NCBI GenBank assembly: GCA_016800925.1
Contig: JABCPU010000072.1
Span: forward strand, 157,399-221,398
Reading direction: 5' to 3'
Source: Suillus spraguei
Lineage: Eukaryota > Basidiomycota > Agaricomycetes > Boletales > Suillaceae
Length of the DNA: 64,000 nt
The notes under the pieces are model-generated. The model saw only the letters and a list, made by a program, of their open reading frames with translations, was not told the DNA's origin and did no database searches. Below, piece after piece: positions 30,950-42,180 of the stretch (position 1 is its first letter; each line of letters begins with the position of its first letter). A program made the position numbers and the translations under genes.

Positions 30950-33900
30950 CCTGGAGAAACAAAGATTCGACGTATGTTTCTCCCAATGTATTACTAAGAC
31001 TTGTACGCGCTGTAGGTGAAAGAAAAGAACTTCGTGTCCCTATCACCCTCCACTCGCGTACTCGTTTGAAATCCGTGACACCACCGCTGTTATCGATTCA
31101 GGAGCAGCAGGAACATTCATCTCAGAAGAGTTTGTGAAACTCCATCAAATCACACGACGAAAACTCAAAGAACCATTTCGAGTTACAACGGCAGACGGAA
31201 CCCTCATAAAAGGAGGACCAATCACGCATTATTGCCTTCTAGTGGTCAAAATCGACGATCGAACCATGTATGGAAAATTCAACATCACCAAACTAGGAAG
31301 GAGAGATCAAATCCTTCTTGGAATCCCATGGTTACGGGCAATGAACCCAATTATAGATTGGGCTGCCAAAACCCTTGTCCTTTCACGAACGGAGAAATCA
31401 GATGAAATCGAAATCGATCTGGACATGGACAGAAAGAAGAATGGGTTGCCTCGACTCTTCAATCATCACACCAGATGGCAACACTCCCGTCTTCCGAAAC
31501 CTTTCATCGCTTCTCCTATTGACGTTCCAGAAGACCCAGAACCAGAAGTACGAATGCCACGTACTACAGACCCACTCCACGTGTCCAACTGCCAAGATCA
31601 GTATCACCGATTCCTCGTGCAGAAAAGCGCAAGAATGAATCCGAACCCGAGTATCAGGCCGGACAAGAACCTATTGAGCAACGGCCAATAGAAGAACAAA
31701 ACACGGAAAGAGAAAAGCAGAAGAAGAAATCCCGGGCGAGACACCAATGTGCCGAAATTATCCAAGTTCTATGTTCCCCCGAAAACTCTATCAGCTTCAA
31801 TTGAAGAAATCCTCGATGAAGAAGAACCCGTGCCCTCGTTGATCCCAACTGAGGATGATGACCAATTCGACACCATGCACGATGTCTGGCATGCACCAGA
31901 AGTACGCGAAATTTCCTCTTATGAACTAGGAGACGGAGAATTTCTTGTGGAATATGATACCGATGGAGTTAGCATGAGGATTATAGAGAAGTATCCATGG
32001 ATACTCCTTTAACACGCGATGGAACTTCTCAACTCGAACAATCCTCTAACTACTCCACCATCCCCCTTCCTCCTCCGAAATATAGTAACAAAGCTCAGGA
32101 ATTTGCCACGGACGAGAAAGAAAAGAAAAAGAAATCTTTCGAAGAATTGGTCCCGGACTATTTGCATGACTTTGCAGACGTCTTTGCTAAAGACGGACTG
32201 AACAAATTACCCCCAGAACGCCCTGGTATCGATCATCGGATCGACACCAAACCCGGTTTTATCCCTCGCACGTCTAAGGTTTACCCACTATCGGAAAAAG
32301 AACGCGCTGCTGTCAAAACGTTTATTGATGAAAACGTTGCGAAAGGTTTTATCTCAGAATCGAAGTCACCTCAAGCCAGTGGCTTCTTCTTTGTGGGAAA
32401 GAAGAGCGGTGAACTACGTCCCTGTCAAGATTATCGCTACATCAATGATTGGACAGTCAAGAACGCATACCCGCTCCCACTCCCTATCTCCCTAGTCGCA
32501 CGTCTTCATAACGCACAGTTCTTTACGAAAATGGATATCCGGTCCGGTTATAACAATATTCGCATCCATCCTGATGATAGGTGGAAAGCTGCTTTTACTA
32601 CGGAATTTGGCCTCTTTGAACCAAACGTCATGTTCTTCGGCCTCTGCAATTCCCCAGCAACTTTTCAAGCATACATGAATCGCACCTTTCAACAAGAAAT
32701 CAATGAAGGATGGATGGTTATCTATATGGACGATATCCTGATTTTCTCTACGACAATGGCAGAACACCGTGAACGGACTAGACGAGTTCTGATGAAAATA
32801 CGAAAAGAACACCTGTTCTTGAAACCGGAGAAATGCACCTTCGATGAAAAGAAGTGGAATACCTTGGAATGATAATTCGCCCTGGACAAGTTGCTATGGA
32901 CACCGCCAAGACCAAGGGAATCTCCGAATGGCCAATCCCGAAATCTGTAAAAGATGTTCGGTCATTCCTCGGTTTTTGTAACTTCTACCGCACGTTCATT
33001 TCCCACTATTCCGACATTGCCAGACCCCTTATCGATTTAACAAAGAAAGATAAGGCCTTTGACTGGTCAACCGAATGCATGGACACCTTCGAAGAATTAA
33101 AACGACGCTTTACTTCCCAACCAGTACTCCGTAACCCTGATCCTTCCCAACAATTTGCCATTGCTACCGACGCTTCGCTTGTAGCAACTGGCGGAGTTCT
33201 CCTACAGACTGATGAGAATGGTGTTTATCACCCTTGTGCATACCTCTCACAGTCTTTGAACCCCGCAGAACGCAATTACCAGATCTTTGATCGGGAACTC
33301 CTTGCTGTAATCCGGGCATTGAACGAATGGCGTCATTATCTCGAAGGAAACCCACACCCCGTCCTGGTATTCACCGACCATAAGAACCTTCTGTACTTTA
33401 GAAGTGCACAGAAGCTCACCCGTCGCCAAGCACGTTGGCAATTGATTTTGTCTATTTACGACATCGAACTGCATCACGTTGCAGGTACTAAATTAGCAGT
33501 ACCTGATGCACTATCCCGCCGACCTGACTATGACTCTGGCAAAGACGATAACGAGGACCAGATCCTCCTCCCTGACGCTCTATTCGTTCGTCTTATTGAC
33601 ACCGACTTGAAGGATGTGCTGTCATCCTCTGACCCCCTCGACGACCCTGTCTTCAAAACGGCATCTAATGCCCTTGATGGCGTGTGCCTTCCCCCTATGA
33701 AATCGGCGCTTTCTGACTGGAAGATTGAGGAGAACGTCCTCTATTTTAAGAATCGCGCCTATATTCCACCGGCACATCGCCCCGATATCCTGAAAAGGTA
33801 TCACGATCACCCTACCGCGGGTCACCCGGTAGATTCAAAACTGAAGAACTCATAAAATGGGAAGCCTGGTGGCCTGCAATGGGCTCCTATATTCGGAAAT

Positions 33901-35044
33901 ACGTTGAGGGTTGCGCCCTTTGTCAGCAAATGAAAGCGGATACTCACCCTGTCCGACCTCCGCTCACGCCTATTCCCTCATCCGCTGTTCGCCCGTTCTC
34001 CCAGGTCTCTGTTGACCTCATCACTGACCTCCCACCTCTGGAGGCTTTGACAGTATCATGGTCGTGGTAGACCATGGCCTTACAAAGGGGGTAATTCTTA
34101 TCCCTTGTTTGAAAACCATCACTTCAGAAGGTGTGGCTAAGCTATTTTTAAAACATGTTTACCGACGATTTGGACTCCATGACAAAGTCATCTCGGATCG
34201 AGGACCGCAATTCCTATCTCGCTTTTCAAAGGAACTTGCCCGACTTCTCGACTACATCATCGCTCCATCCACGGCTTACCACCCACAAACTGATGGCCAA
34301 ACTGAAAGGCTGAATCAAGAACTTGAAACATACCTCCGTATCTACTGCCGTAACAATCCCGAAGAATGGGTAGAACACCTACCAATCGCAGAATTCGTCC
34401 ACAATCACCGAAAACATGATGCAAGGAATGCATCACCATTCTATTTGATGATGGGATACGAACCACGCGCTATCCCTCACCTTATCCCTGACTCATCCGT
34501 CCCCGCAGCAGAAGATCGAGTACGATCTCTGCAGAAGATAAGAGAAGAAGCAATCGCCTGTCATAACATCGCAATGCAAACGATGGCCGAACGATCCCAA
34601 GGAGATAAGTACACCCCATGGAAAATCAGAGATAAGGTTTGGCTATCCGCCGCTAATCTTAGACTCAAACTCCCATCAAGGAAATTGGCACCGAAACGAT
34701 ACGGACCTTTCCCGATCATCGATGTCTTATCACCCATCACATTCACACTCAAACTCCCTCCACAGTGGAAGATACACCCCACGTTCCATGCTTCTGTCTT
34801 ATCATCCTATAGCGAAACAGACGTACACGGCCCGAACTTCCCCGAACCGCCACCTGACATCATCGAAGAAGAAGAAGAATATGAAGTGGAAGCGATTCTT
34901 TCTCACAAAGGAACCGGTAATCACCGACGCTATCTTGTTTCCTGGAAAGGATATTCATCAGGAGATAATGAATGGCTCCCAGAAAAGAACTTGAAGAACT
35001 CTGCTCGAATATTGAACGCTTATAAGAAGCGACACGCCCTCTGA
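30950..35044 (+). pseudogene. Gypsy pol: protease, RT, RNase H, integrase, chromodomain (frameshifted)
   Basis: Aspartic protease motif AVIDSGAAGTFIS at about 31,080. RT from about 32,150 (FIPRTSKVYPLSEKE; MDIRSGYNNIRIHPDD; catalytic VIYMDDILIFS near 32,720). RNase H at about 33,160 (FAIATDASLVATGGVLL; DRELLAV). Integrase zinc finger with GHPV and CALCQQMKA near 33,910. Integrase core: D in VSVDLITDLP, D in VISDRGPQFLSRF, E in TDGQTERLNQELE. The chromodomain at about 34,884-35,030 has RRYLVSWKGYSSGDNEWLPE. Frame changes lie near 31,066, 31,625, 31,735, 31,995, 32,852, 33,828 and 34,035. Each is explained by loss of one base from a short run. Catalytic residues are all present. Confidence 0.92.
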
Positions 35045-35102
35045 TTATCCTTCAGTCAATCAACCGCATTAGCACTTGATCAACTACCAACAAAACATTG
35101 AA

Positions 35103-36572
35103 ATGTCTTTCCCCACTGCCTACATTACCCCAGTCACTGTTGCCGCCAATGACTCCGACTCTGAAGCAGAACAATATGGAACCCTCACCGCAGAAATCGA
35201 CAACCAATCCTATATTGAAGCCGCCATCCTCTGCGAGGGACATGCCCTCGAAATCGACAGAATTCTCACCAAAAGAGGCGCCTTCCCAGCTCGACTCATC
35301 GTTAACATCATCCGCACTGCAGCCCTTATCGAAGCCACCACTAAAGAAACCACAGAAATCACACTCCGTCACCGTTTCATTCATCTCCAAAAACGCATTC
35401 GTGCTTACGCTATGTTGCTGCTTCCCGATTCCTTTAAGAATGATGTTGAAGAAGCTATTCACATCATTTCCGAACGTCGAGCAGGTGTTGCTCGACCTCC
35501 CTCTCCGCAGAGAGATACGCCACTTCCTGTCCCAGCACCCACTTCTTCGCGCATTTATTCTAGTTTTGATGCCTTTACTGGCCTATACACTGCTGTGCAA
35601 GAAATTGGGCAACTCACCAACACAGTTGTCGACACCATCCAGCAATCAGTCGCTGAGACCAGAGCGGCCAGAAATCTAGTAGAAGAAGCCATTGCTGACT
35701 TACAACAAACGCAAGATGATCTTGCATCTCCTAGAACCCCATCCCCCATCGAACAATCAACTTCTTCACTTCCCGCCACGGTCACTCTTGATTGCCCTGA
35801 CTGGTTGTACGAACCCTGCACAGAAGAGCAGTGTGAGGCAGCTAAACTGTTGGGTATCCCCGCTACCGAGTTAGTAACACTCGGCCCTCGACTTCGCGAC
35901 CTTCATATCCATCCCCCCATGTCTATCCCATCGTCATTCGGTCCTATGGACCCCGTCTCACCAGTCTTAGTAAGAGATTTCAGCATCACTTCTCCCTCTT
36001 CCTCCACCGAACTTCTCGCAGCTGCTGAACAAGCAACTACCCCGGACCTTCCTGCGTCAGCATACACATTGTCCTCCACTCAACAGGCGCAAATCAAGCG
36101 AGCCAACACCCTTGCCTTAAAACGTATGAGGAAGAACAAGGGAAAGAAGCGCGCCAGATCTACTAGCCCCACGCCCATCATTTCTCCATCTCCTTTGCGC
36201 AAAACTTATTCTAACCCTGACGAGAATATGAAGTGTCGCGTCTGTGGAATACTTGGACATCGTCAGAAGAATTGTGCGAAATATCAATGCAAGGTTTGCA
36301 GATATTGGTCGCCTACCCACTTATCCCTCTACTGTCCTCATCGAACAGGACCTCCTCCTTTCGAGTTAACTTGGAAAGACGAAGGATTCTACGACGCACT
36401 TCATGCCTGGGAGAAACAACTTGATGAAGAACATATTCAAACGGTAAAGAGAAGGGATTCCAAGCGGCGTGCTGGTCTTAAAGAAGCTGAGTATATGCGG
36501 AGTGGATCCTTTGCCGATGAAGATTATGATTGGAGTGACGATCCGGTCTATTATGCAAACCAAGATGAGTAA
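35103..36572 (+). CDS. Gypsy ORF3: Ser/Pro-rich protein with two zinc knuckles
   Basis: 489 residues from ATG 35,103 (an upstream in-frame ATG at 35,076 is possible). It lies 58 bp after the pol stop and before the polypurine tract, so it belongs to the retroelement, at the position where env sits in retroviruses. There is no signal peptide or membrane segment, so it is not env-like. Residues 20-140 are predicted helical (ILTKRGAFPARLIVNIIRTA; FIHLQKRIRAYAMLLLPD). A Ser/Pro/Thr-rich middle follows, then a basic patch (KRMRKNKGKKRARS). Two Cys/His clusters at 36,228-36,340 are CRVCGILGHRQKNC (CCHC) and CKVCRYWSPTHLSLYC. The tail is acidic. The shape resembles a second nucleic-acid-binding Gag-like protein. 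It is the only long undamaged frame 3' of gag. Function unknown. Confidence 0.8.
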   Translation: MSFPTAYITPVTVAANDSDSEAEQYGTLTAEIDNQSYIEAAILCEGHALEIDRILTKRGAFPARLIVNIIRTAALIEATTKETTEITLRHRFIHLQKRIRAYAMLLLPDSFKNDVEEAIHIISERRAGVARPPSPQRDTPLPVPAPTSSRIYSSFDAFTGLYTAVQEIGQLTNTVVDTIQQSVAETRAARNLVEEAIADLQQTQDDLASPRTPSPIEQSTSSLPATVTLDCPDWLYEPCTEEQCEAAKLLGIPATELVTLGPRLRDLHIHPPMSIPSSFGPMDPVSPVLVRDFSITSPSSSTELLAAAEQATTPDLPASAYTLSSTQQAQIKRANTLALKRMRKNKGKKRARSTSPTPIISPSPLRKTYSNPDENMKCRVCGILGHRQKNCAKYQCKVCRYWSPTHLSLYCPHRTGPPPFELTWKDEGFYDALHAWEKQLDEEHIQTVKRRDSKRRAGLKEAEYMRSGSFADEDYDWSDDPVYYANQDE

Positions 36573-36589
36573 AGCCGGTGACTTTACGT

Positions 36590-36602
36590 GTAAAAAGGGG
36601 GT
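36590..36602 (+). promoter_or_regulatory. Gypsy polypurine tract
   Basis: AAAAAGGGGG lies immediately before TAATGTTAC, the start of the 3' LTR at 36,605. This is the expected plus-strand priming site. Confidence 0.8.
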
Positions 36603-36604
36603 AA

Positions 36605-37078
36605 TGTTACAATCATACGTGCCCCTATTCATTTTCTACTTCATTTACCTTGTACATTACGTAACATGACTCTGACTCATATGCTCAACGCATCTGTACT
36701 ATAGTTGCCTTCCTTCTTTGGATACGCACTTACATCCTCACGCCTCTCTTGGTCTGTGCGCACATATTGGCCTATTTAAGCACAGTGTACTTGTAGTAGA
36801 TTCTCTACTTTAATCTTACTGGGTTTTACCTGGAATCTCCTTCGCTTAGGTCTCCAACCTAAGTCGTCTTGAATCGTCTCTAAGTCTAAGCACTCCTTAG
36901 CCTTAGTCTCTATTCTCGCGGATACCTCTTTGACTTGTCATTGAAGCTGAACCCTTGATCGTACAAAGAACGCGTTTCTTGTACTTTCACCTTGTTCTCT
37001 TTTGAACATTGTAAGAACTCCCAGCAGACCGTCTGTGTCTTTTCACTGTCGCTGGTGACGCCACCCCAGTTCGTAACA
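36605..37078 (+). repeat. Gypsy 3' LTR
   Basis: 474 bp, three substitutions relative to the 5' LTR. Confidence 0.95.
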
Positions 37079-39939
37079 GATTCCGACGAGCATCGCTGCG
37101 TATGGTGACACAGGCAAATTCGGTGGCGATGAGGTTGGCAAGAACACGGGGATAGCCCACTTCATCCTCGTCTGGGACAATGGCGTCTGGATCATTAGTG
37201 GCTTCTGGTGGAGTGTCAGGCAAAGCATTCACCCCCTCAAGAGGCACCCCCTGAATGCGTGCTTGACGCAGTTCACGCTGACGAGCCAAGCGTTCACGAT
37301 CCGACGCTAACTGCTCCTGGAAGACCTGTCCACGCGCTGTAGGAATGCGTGCTCGTTCTGAACGACGAGCTTCTGGTAAGGGTGCAGGCGCAGAGGATGA
37401 AGAGGGAATTGTGGGTGTTGGGGGACGAGCAGGTGCTGATGTAGGAGCCTGTGCATCATCTTCCTCGTCTGAATCATCACTGATTGCTGGGAACGGACAA
37501 CCGGAAAACGTTTCGTCAAATATGACGTCCCTGGAGTTAAAGAAACTACCAGTCGCCGTGTCACGACAGCGCCATGCTCGACCATCTGGTGCGTAACCCA
37601 TGAATATAGCCTCACGGGATCTGGGGCCCAACTTCTCCTGGAGTTCAGAGGGTATACGTGCGAAGCATCGTGCACCAAAGACACGAATGTGTGAGAGATC
37701 GGGCTTAACTTTGTGGAGCATTTCATAGGGTGTTTTTCCTGCAGGGAGCGCGCGAGATTCAGTGCGATTGAACAAATACGCAGCTGTGAGGGCTGCTTCT
37801 CCCCATAGATTCCGTGGGAGCCTCGCATAGTTTAACATTGCGTACATCCGTCCTTCAATCGTGCGAAGCACTCGCTCTGCCCTCCCATTTTGTTGGTGTG
37901 CATATGGTGCGGAGAGCTGTCGTTCAATACCAGCTGCCTTGAGTTCTGCAGTGAACGCGTCATTCAAGAACTCTCCGCCATTATCAGAGCGAAAGGCGAT
38001 AACACGCAGACCTGACCGAGTCTCCCACCACGCACGAACATTCTTCCAAGCCTCTAAAGCTTGGTCTTTTGTTGCCAGGAGTTCCAGTGCGAGAATGCCG
38101 GTATGATCATCCGATGAAGTATCGCTTGTGGTGAGGCGTTATGACTGGAATGGGACCGCACAGATCAGAATGAATGAGCTCCAGGAAACGAGAGGCGGGA
38201 GGAGACTGCGATGTGGGATGAGGCTGCCGTGGATGCTTGCCGATGATGCAAGATTCACAGCGTGACATAGCGACGCTCGAGTCTATGGTAACACCATGAG
38301 CAATATGGGGAAGACGTTTGACAGACTCTCCGCCAGTGTGACCCATGCGAGCATGCCAAATATCATAAGTTAGTGGAACGCATGCAAACGCAGATACTTC
38401 GGATGGCTCCAAGGGTAGAGGTGTTGACTGAGGAGGAGGAATGAACTCGAGATCAACATAGAAAAGACGCCCAGACATGGCAACTGAGCCAAGAGATGTT
38501 CCCTTGTACACAAGTTCACAACGTGCAGGGTCACCTCGAAAATTGCATTCCCACCCTTTTGACAGCATCCATCCGACTGAGAGAAGGTTCAACATGGCAC
38601 CAGGCGCATGAAGACAGTTTGAGAACCTTACTCGATGGCGAGTACCTCCAATCTTAAGCCAGGCGACACAATCGCCTCGTCCTAATGTGTGAAGCGAGCC
38701 GTGATTTGCTGTCTTCATGACGACGGGATCCTGGGTAGAGTAGGTCCAGAACATGGTGTGATCACCAATGAGTGTGCTGGTGGTGCCAGAGTCGAGAATG
38801 GTGGACAGTGCGTGGGCAATTGCTGAGATGCCATTGTCGGAGACCTCATTAGGCAGCTCTTCGATGTTTGCACACGATAGATCGCGTGTGTGGGTGGCTT
38901 GTGCAGCGATGGTAGGTGTTGAAGCAGGCGTTGACATTGCGGGAATGGGAGGTGTGCTGGATGCAACAGCCGTGGTCTCCTTCTTCTTCTTCTGCTGCCA
39001 GGGCACTTGTCCTGCCATGCCTCCCCCCTCACGATAGCAGTGCTCCTTATCGTGATCCCCACGCCCACATCCGGTCGTGAGGCAAAAGACTCCTTGAGGA
39101 TTGTTCTTGTGCTTCCTTAGCCCGGTGATAGAGTTGACATTAGAGGAGGTTGTGGTGGATGCGGAGTTGGCATATTCGGATCCTGGACCAGACACGTTTG
39201 CAGGAAGGATGTTGACCATGCGCGAAGCTTCTGCGGTGATGCGTGCCGTGCAGCTTTCGAACGTGAGTGCGTTCGTCTGGAACGAAGCAGCAATGGGGTT
39301 TCCAGTGCCAGTGAGCGCTGAACTGACGACTGTAGCAGAGAAGCTGTCATGCATGCGCTGTTCAAGCTGCGTGCGGAATAGTTGCCACATAGAAGACGAA
39401 GGCAGCCCAGTTAGGATATTGAACACTGCTTCCTCATCAGAATAGGAAGCACCCATGCCTATAAGGCGATCACGGCAGCTGATGTGCTGACTGACGTAGT
39501 TGTTTGCATCATGTGCGTCTTTCGTACGAAGTGCCTGGATGCGTCTTCGAATGACAAATTGAGAACTCACGTCGTTACGATGGAAGTGGTCCTTGAGGAT
39601 TTTCCAAGCTTCACGCGCTGTAACGGAAGTGTTCCGAGGAATGAGGAGATGAATGCTAGGTGCAAGTTTACAAAGGATGATTGTCTTTGCCTTAGAGTCG
39701 TTGATAAGCCAGGCTCGCATAGCTGCCTTCTCGGCATCAGTGGGAGTAGCTGGAGTAGCTGCAACAGGCAAGTACAGAGCCGCTCCAAGAATGTCGCCCG
39801 GATTTGCATTTTCAGTTACGTGACACCAGAGGTCATTGTTCATTAAGACGAGCTGCGCCTGCGTCTCCCAGGGAATGTAGTTATCCGCTCCAGTCAACTC
39901 TGGGATGTGGTCGTATTTTCCCATTATTGGGCAACACAT
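37079..39939 (-). pseudogene. Copia gag, protease and integrase
   Basis: 39,939-38,107 is one open frame: a UBN2-type gag start (MGKYDHIPELTGADNYIPW), a Cys/His cluster (CLTTGCGRGDHDKEHC), protease (ILDSGTTSTLIGDHTMF) and the GAG-pre-integrase domain (DIWHARMGHTGGESVKRL; CESCIIGKHPRQPHP; HSDLCGPIPV). The frame is lost after HHKRYFIG, where the region before DDHTGILALELLATKDQ appears shortened by about 8 nt. The integrase core then continues in another frame with FRSDNGGEFLND and 37,967-37,079 (SAPYAHQQNGRAERVLRT; MGYAPDGRAWRCRD). The Gypsy insertion follows. The frameshift makes this copy defective. Confidence 0.88.
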
Positions 39940-40025
39940 CAGAGAAGGAGGTGAACTAAGGATTTGAGTCGCTCCAAGTAGAGGGAGTTCGTAGTACTTC
40001 CAGTTCCTGTGCCGTTTAGGACACG

Positions 40026-40037
40026 GGGCTCATAACC
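40026..40037 (-). promoter_or_regulatory. Copia primer-binding site, complementary to the initiator-tRNA anticodon loop
   Basis: The 12 bases abutting the 5' LTR read GGTTATGAGCCC on the element strand. This is the exact complement of GGGCTCATAACC, the conserved anticodon stem-loop of initiator tRNA-Met. Internal (half-tRNA) priming of this kind is known for Drosophila copia. Confidence 0.75.
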
Positions 40038-40372
40038 TGTTGGAAAGCACAACGCTCAGTGTTGGTGAACAACGACTGTATTCACAATCTAAGTACCTGT
40101 TGGAAAGCACAACGCTAAGGTAACTCTAAGTAAGTGTGAAACAAACAACAAGACAAGTGAGACGCGTACCTCAGTGTTGGTGAACAACGACTGAGGGACG
40201 CAGGGAGCAAGAAGACAAGGTATTTGAATGCTACAAGATACGGGGCTCAAAGAGCCGGAGAAGTCAGTGACCATGCGGCGTCAAGCGTGACACATGTGAT
40301 ACGAAGTGGCGAGGTTGAACGATAGCCTAAAGCAATGTTAATCAGTCCAAGACTGAAACCCCAGCTCCAACA
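40038..40372 (-). repeat. Copia 5' LTR
   Basis: 335 bp, one substitution relative to the other LTR. Followed by duplication AACAC. Confidence 0.93.
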
Positions 40373-40422
40373 AACACCTCTAAGGAAACCATCCATGAGT
40401 GGATGTCAAGGTGTGTTCCGAT

Positions 40423-40498
40423 AAAAAAAATAATACTGTCATCAGCAGGTTTTGAACCTACACAGGAAAGAGAAACAGATTTTGATTCTGTTGTGGTA
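40423..40498 (-). pseudogene. 3' half of a tRNA-Leu (CAA) gene, truncated at the hAT end
   Basis: The minus strand reads an anticodon stem-loop ACAGA-ATCAAAA-TCTGT (anticodon CAA), a long variable region as in class II tRNAs, a T-arm GTAGG-TTCAAAA-CCTGC, and acceptor 3' strand TGATGAC with discriminator A at 40,437. A T8 run at 40,430-40,423 serves as Pol III terminator. The D-arm and 5' acceptor are missing, because the hAT element begins at 40,499. No 5' half was seen at the other end of that element. Confidence 0.6.
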
Positions 40499-42180
40499 TA
40501 GTGCTGCCGAAGTCCGGTTCGGTTAGGTTCATCACCCTATATCTGCGAACCCCGAACTCGACCAGTGGTCAGGTTCAAGCAAGATGGGCGAACCCTGGAC
40601 CGGACGCCTTCAAACGCGTTCGCAAGGGTTCAGTTCAGGTTCAGAACGCGTTTGAACCCTCGAACCGTTGATTTAATTAGCAAAAAAAATCAAAACGAAA
40701 ATGACATGTACAATACGAATAGCTACTAGAACTCTTCATTGACATCGACGCGGTTATCATAAGGAGCGGTGAATTCAGCCTGGGCTGTTGCGGAGATGTG
40801 ACCTTGGCGGTATGCGCTCTTGAGCAATTGAAGAGCCTCGAATGTTGTTGGCTTCAAACAGCTGCGACGCACGGTCCCAGTAACACCGCCGCTCGAAAAT
40901 GCTCTCTCAGACGCAACAGCTGATCCCTGAATGGCGAGGTAGTCCTTTGCAATGCGGGAAATAGTTGGGTATTGTATAGAATGGTGCTTTAAAGTTTTTT
41001 GAATCATGTCAGTATGAAAGCAATACAAATAAAATAACGAGACGTACACCCCACCAAGCCACCACATTGTTGACGTCCTCGAGCGGTGCATCTAGATAGT
41101 CCTCGAGTTCTTGACGAGGCCTTCATGTGGTTGCATCATTCACGACACGCGATTTGACAGAGCTTCGCATCCAATTATGGCCATACGAGCCTTGGCGAGC
41201 AAGCGAGGGAGGTGCAGTAACAGACGGCTCTGCAGGAGCCTGCGAGGGAGTACTACTGCGATGATACATACAAATCCTCAAGTGGAGGGGCTTCTTCTTC
41301 AGCGTTGTATTCATCACTGTCGTTGTCGTCACGCTCTTCATTCCTGGTGCGCATGAGTGCTTTCTTGGGTGCGGGGGCAGGAGGTCCTACAGCTGACCGT
41401 TTGGCTGGGATACTGCTGGCAGTCTCCCGGATCTTCTCTGTAGGCTTGACAGCGCGGCCTGAACGACGAATGAATGAATTGAGAGTGCCTTTGGATGGAG
41501 GAGGGGGAGGGAGGATGGTAGTGTCATCATCTGGGTCGTGTATCCACTCCATCTCTTCAGCGCTTTTCAACGAACCGTCAGGACGACGGGCTGGTGCAGA
41601 CGACTCGAACATAGTTACAGCAGGGAGTGCAAATGTTGAACCTATACCACAAGTGAATATATATATCTCAAACTAAATAAAAAAATGTTGCGCACCTTCA
41701 AGTTCCAAAATGACAATCCATTGCGCAAACTTGGTGGAAAACCCAGGAATCACCACAGTAGTAGGTATATTCTGCATGAAAAAACATTAGAAGTTAGCAA
41801 CTTATCAAACATGAGAGATGGTGAACATAGTACCGGTGCTTCGAGTCGTTGCATAGCTGAAAAAAGTACCCTTGTTGCTTGTGCAATGTGGGGAATGCTA
41901 CTGTCAAAAGAAGAGAAGGAACAGAAGTTGGTGAGCGCACTACTTAAACTGACAGGAAGCCTCACGAAAAACACGCAGCTGGAATTGTGCACATGGTGCA
42001 GGTTCGGACCGGTTCGGATGCGTCCGAACCGGTCCGCATTTTTCAGTGACGACATCGAACCCCGAACCTGTTAGGGGGTTCGGTCCAGGAGAGAGACCAA
42101 ACCTGTGACCGAACCACTGGTCCAGTCTGGATGAGTTCAGGTTCGAACCATGGTTCGGGACCGGACACCCTTGGCAGCAC
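40499..42180 (-). mobile_element. hAT transposon copy 2 (different internal deletion)
   Basis: Left end TAGTGCTGCCGAAGTCCGG as in copy 1. The right end ...CCGGACACCCTTGGCAGCAC differs slightly. The flanks (TTGTGGTA and TTTGAAGA) do not form an 8-bp duplication, so one end was probably rearranged after insertion. Shared parts are nearly identical to copy 1. It keeps an acidic N-terminal segment missing in copy 1 and lacks copy 1's middle exons. Confidence 0.85.
40726..41612 (-). pseudogene. hAT transposase remnant (copy 2)
   Basis: 41,612-41,253 encodes the N-terminal segment (MFESSAPARRPDGS...KKALMRTRNEERDDNDSD...), which then fuses directly to the region before the hATC domain. 41,091-40,726 encodes the hATC domain (ISRIAKDYLAIQGSAVASER). 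The catalytic core is absent. Confidence 0.82.

Larger units (their letters stand above)
29438..37078 (+). mobile_element. Gypsy chromovirus retrotransposon with extra 3' ORF
   Basis: Two 474-bp LTRs (29,438-29,911 and 36,605-37,078), TGTTAC...GTAACA, differ at only three positions (29,559/36,726; 29,654/36,821; 29,778/36,945), about 99.4% identity. A 5-bp duplication GATTC flanks it (29,433-29,437 and 37,079-37,083). Order: gag, protease, RT, RNase H, integrase, chromodomain, then a separate ORF3, polypurine tract and 3' LTR. The chromodomain puts it in the chromovirus clade, which targets heterochromatin. pol is broken by seven small frameshifts despite the young LTRs. Confidence 0.95.
27499..40372 (-). 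mobile_element. Copia (Ty1-type) LTR retrotransposon, interrupted by a Gypsy element
   Basis: LTRs of 335 bp at each end begin TGTTGGAAAG and end TCCAACA (perfect 7-bp terminal inverted repeat) and differ at one position (27,772 A, 40,311 G). A 5-bp duplication AACAC flanks the whole (27,494-27,498 and 40,373-40,377). Without the Gypsy insertion the element is about 5.2 kb. Gene order on the minus strand is gag, protease, integrase, RT, RNase H: the Copia order. The near-identical LTRs mean a recent insertion. Confidence 0.95.

Noticed and set aside
30935..30950. Canonical -1 ribosomal frameshift site between Gypsy gag and pol
   Set aside because: The T5 run near the gag stop does not form an X-XXY-YYZ heptamer in the gag frame, and no downstream pseudoknot was evident. 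A lost T or a real stop is as likely.
35103..36572. Gypsy ORF3 as an envelope gene
   Set aside because: No signal peptide, no transmembrane segment and no furin-like site. The Cys/His clusters point to nucleic-acid binding instead.
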